Translations under genes and position numbers: made by a program
The notes under the pieces: generated by a model
What the model saw: only the letters and a program-made list of their open reading frames with translations
What the model was told of the DNA's origin: nothing
Databases searched by the model: none
Part shown: positions 5,772 to 7,424 of the stretch, piece after piece
How the letters are laid out: every line of letters begins with the position of its first letter
Position numbering within the stretch: position 1 is the first letter of the stretch
Source of the DNA: an uncultured Bacteroidales bacterium
GTDB taxonomy: Bacteria; Bacteroidota; Bacteroidia; Bacteroidales; WCHB1-69
Length of the DNA: 7,424 nt
Assembly (NCBI GenBank): GCA_937892025.1
Contig: CALAVA010000206.1
Location: 1-7,424, forward strand
Reading direction: 5' to 3'

Positions 5772-7058
5772 CTAAACTCCCTGATATATATTGAGAACCA
5801 ATTGACTAAGTAAGGCTGTAAATTTTGCTTGCAACACATTTTGTTGGGCTATATTCAAATTATTTCTTTCTACTAAAATATCTGTAGCGTTTTGCATGCC
5901 TAAATTAAATTTATCTGCCACCAATTCATAACTCAATTCTACTGCTTCTAATTGTTGTTTTGAAGACAAATATTGTGCTTGTGCCGCCAAAGCGTCTTGA
6001 TAAAGAGATTCTATGGTTTGAAGCATATTTTTTTCTGCAATAGCATAATCATAAACAACAGATTGTTGTTGCAACTTTGCTTTTTGAATGGTTGCATAAG
6101 TTTGTAATTTTGTAAAAATAGGCACCGAAAGCGATAAACTAAGCGATTGTCTGAATTGGTTTTTCATTTGCTCACCAAAATCTTGTGCGGTATTATAAAC
6201 ATTTGATGTTCCGATACTACCACCTAAGGTCAAACTTGGCAAACAATTTGAAATGGCTAATTTATAGTTCAAAGCGGACATTTCCTTATTTAGCTCTGCC
6301 ATACGCATTTCTGGCATATTTTGTAAAGCTTTTTGATAAATTTGTTTTTTGTCATCCAAGGTTGCCAATATTTGCGATTCTTGAATTTCAAAACTTTCAA
6401 TATCCATTTGGTCATCTATTCCCAACTCTAATAGTTGTTTTAACTGCAATTTTTTATTATCCAAAGCATTTTGTGCCGTTACAACTTGTGTGGACATTGC
6501 GGCAAATTGTGCTTGCAAGGCTGCATATTCACTTTTAGAAGAAGTACCTGCTTCCAACAAAACCTTGCCTCTTTCCATTTGAGACTGTGCCACTTCCATA
6601 TTTTTTCGTGCAATATCAAGAGCTTCTTGGTAATATAATATTTGTAAATAACTTTGTGTTATAGAAATTTTTATATCATATTGTTTTTGCTGTATGGAAG
6701 TTGCTGTTTGTTCTTTTTGCAATTTTGTTTGTTGAAGAGTTCGATAATTTTTCAAACCTCTAAACAAATCCACATTGGCTCCAAGACTATAAGACCCACT
6801 CCAACCTTCGGCATCTTGACCATGAGTATAATTTTGAGAAATAGAACCTGATAAACTTGGGAAAAATGCTGCAATTGCTTGTTTCCTATCTATTTCATCT
6901 TCTTGCTCCGACAATTGAACTTTTTTTATATCCAAATTATGCTCAAAGGCATAATTAATACACTCTTCCAATGTCCATTGCTTAACGACCGACTGACTAT
7001 ATAAGTATGGTAAAGAAAAGGACAAGAACAAAAAAACAACTATCTGTTTGTATTTCAT
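5772..7058 (-). CDS. TolC-family outer membrane channel protein
   Basis: Outer-membrane exit duct for the adjacent ABC exporter, 428 residues. A signal peptide (about 1-21, hydrophobic FLFLSFSLPYLYS) is followed by WTLEECINYAFEHNLDIKKV (28-47), the typical start of Bacteroidetes OEP proteins. The internal duplication of the family is visible: AFFPSLSGSISQNYTHG (64-80) with SYSLGANVDLFRG (89-101), then NCLPSLTLGGSIGTSNV (271-287) with LSLSLSVPIFTKLQT (306-320). Long helical, Gln/Ala-rich segments (about 102-210 and 320-425) would make the periplasmic tunnel, and ATDILVERNNL (391-401) is the second-repeat equivalent of the conserved C-terminal helix. It is first in the operon, 2 bases before the adaptor gene. 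A leader with several palindromes precedes its ATG. Confidence 0.94.
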   Translation of the reverse strand: MKYKQIVVFLFLSFSLPYLYSQSVVKQWTLEECINYAFEHNLDIKKVQLSEQEDEIDRKQAIAAFFPSLSGSISQNYTHGQDAEGWSGSYSLGANVDLFRGLKNYRTLQQTKLQKEQTATSIQQKQYDIKISITQSYLQILYYQEALDIARKNMEVAQSQMERGKVLLEAGTSSKSEYAALQAQFAAMSTQVVTAQNALDNKKLQLKQLLELGIDDQMDIESFEIQESQILATLDDKKQIYQKALQNMPEMRMAELNKEMSALNYKLAISNCLPSLTLGGSIGTSNVYNTAQDFGEQMKNQFRQSLSLSLSVPIFTKLQTYATIQKAKLQQQSVVYDYAIAEKNMLQTIESLYQDALAAQAQYLSSKQQLEAVELSYELVADKFNLGMQNATDILVERNNLNIAQQNVLQAKFTALLSQLVLNIYQGV

Positions 7059-7080
7059 TTAGGTTTAGTTTATGATAAAA

Positions 7081-7098
7081 ACAAAACGCTAATTTTGT
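7081..7098. promoter_or_regulatory. Inverted repeat in the tolC-like gene leader
   Basis: ACAAAA and TTTTGT form perfect 6-base arms around the 6-base loop CGCTAA, ending 23 bases before the tolC-like start codon. On the minus strand the second arm is followed by more T residues (TTTTGTTTTTATC). It could be a weak attenuator-like hairpin or an operator half-site pair. The stem has only one G-C pair, so as an RNA hairpin it would be unstable. Confidence 0.3.
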
Positions 7099-7113
7099 AT
7101 AATTATTGCATAA

Positions 7114-7138
7114 CATAAATATTTATGGCAATATTGCC
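7114..7138. promoter_or_regulatory. Two abutting perfect palindromes, candidate operator
   Basis: CATAAATATTTATG (7114-7127) and GGCAATATTGCC (7127-7138) are each perfectly self-complementary and share a single base. They lie 56 to 80 bases upstream of the tolC-like start codon. A further near-copy of the outer arm, ATTGCATAA at 7105-7113, can pair with TTATGGCAAT at 7123-7132 except for one extra base. Tandem dyads in front of an efflux operon would fit a dimeric repressor or activator, but no regulator gene lies in the window. No known operator consensus was recognised. Confidence 0.45.
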
Positions 7139-7156
7139 CTCTTTTGTGAACTAAAA

Positions 7157-7164
7157 CAAAGCTA
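7157..7164 (-). promoter_or_regulatory. Possible Bacteroidetes -7 promoter element for the export operon
   Basis: The minus strand reads TAGCTTTG here, an exact match to the Bacteroidetes primary-sigma -7 consensus TAnnTTTG. The matching -33 TTTG is not at the usual distance of about 19 to 21 bases. The nearest is about 29 bases upstream. If used, transcription would start near 7150 and the leader of about 90 bases would include all the dyads at 7081-7138. Confidence 0.25.
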
Positions 7165-7204
7165 CCCATGCTGGCTTGTTCTGTTTTGTCCTGCAAAAGG
7201 AGAA

Positions 7205-7424
7205 TTACTTGGCAGAGCGGACAAGGCGGACAGATTGACCCTTGTAGCGGTCGTTGTTGTTGGTGGTGCTGGTGTACATATTCTCGCTGAAGAAGAACAA
7301 GTAGTACGCGTTGTTGCTACTGTAGTACGTGGCCGACCAGTAGAGGCCGCGGGAACCGACATAGTCGACCGAAGTACCATAGCGGCGGCCGGCGGCGGGA
7401 AGGAATACACAACCTGCATCCTCC
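7205..7424 (-). CDS. FISUMP-domain (C-type-lectin-like) protein, C-terminal fragment
   Basis: The frame is open from the right edge of the window to TAA at 7207-7205 and gives the last 72 residues. The start of the gene lies outside. CVFLPAAGRR (5-14), VGSRGLYWSAT (22-32), AYYLFF (39-44) and GQSVRLVRSAK (62-72) match the end of the Fibrobacter succinogenes major paralogous domain, recognised from memory. Proteins of this kind in Bacteroidetes are mostly secreted or surface lipoproteins, and the fold is related to C-type lectins. The segment 33-61 is rich in Y, S, N and T and nearly all of its codons end in C. GC is about 56% (123 of 220 counted), unlike the neighbouring genes. It could be a DGR variable-region target, a recently acquired gene, or simply one of many genomic FISUMP paralogues. 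The overlapping 85-codon ATG frame at 7162-7419 is a shadow of it. Confidence 0.8.
   Translation of the reverse strand, partial: EDAGCVFLPAAGRRYGTSVDYVGSRGLYWSATYYSSNNAYYLFFFSENMYTSTTNNNDRYKGQSVRLVRSAK

Noticed and set aside
7081..7098. Intrinsic terminator for the FISUMP gene
   Set aside because: There is a hairpin followed by T residues on the minus strand, but the stem has six pairs with one G-C, and it lies over 100 bases past the stop codon and just before the tolC-like start. It is kept only as an inverted repeat.
7098..7103. TATAAT on the plus strand as a -10 box
   Set aside because: No suitable -35 box, no plus-strand gene downstream, and Bacteroidetes promoters use a different consensus.
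7162..7419. 85-codon ATG-initiated minus-strand frame at the right edge
   Set aside because: It overlaps the FISUMP frame in another phase and translates to an implausible Thr/Ser/Pro-rich string. The FISUMP frame has recognisable conserved motifs and the correct end.

Overview
The window looks like Bacteroidota chromosome, most likely order Bacteroidales. The evidence is AT-rich coding sequence, a DUF4783–nadC gene pair, a TolC/MacA-type/MacB-type export operon with the ATPase and permease as separate genes, mostly Shine-Dalgarno-poor starts, and a FISUMP-type (Fibrobacter succinogenes major paralogous domain) C-terminus. Genus or species cannot be told from the sequence. Every supported gene is on the minus strand, so transcription runs from the high to the low coordinates.

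Right edge (7205-7424): the last 72 codons of a FISUMP / C-type-lectin-like protein. By hand count this fragment is about 56% GC, far above the AT-rich remainder. Its terminal segment is dominated by NNC codons and N/T/S/Y residues, which resembles the variable region of a diversity-generating retroelement (DGR) target. No reverse transcriptase or template repeat lies in the window, so this is a hypothesis.

7059-7204: an intergenic leader in front of the export operon. It carries two abutting perfect palindromes (7114-7127 and 7127-7138), a third inverted repeat (7081-7098) and one exact copy of the Bacteroidetes -7 promoter consensus.

2523-7058: four tightly packed genes for a tripartite exporter: TolC-like outer-membrane channel, MacA-like periplasmic adaptor, MacB/LolD-type ATPase and MacB/FtsX-type permease, with gaps of 1 to 3 bases. 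Together they would form an ATP-driven pump or lipid/peptide exporter across both membranes. The substrate cannot be read from the sequence.

201-2475: a second tight cluster: a small exported DUF4783 protein, NadC (de novo NAD synthesis) and PfkA (ATP-type 6-phosphofructokinase). The 47-base gap in front of it holds a good sigma-54-like -24/-12 motif, suggesting a promoter of its own.

1-200: a non-coding tail after pfkA, with two arrays of a heptanucleotide (ACNTAAC) on either side of a short core that contains an exact 11-base direct repeat and a possible RNA hairpin.

Most of the window is ordinary conserved chromosome. The parts worth a second look are the GC-rich FISUMP end, the heptad arrays, the palindrome cluster and the sigma-54-like site.
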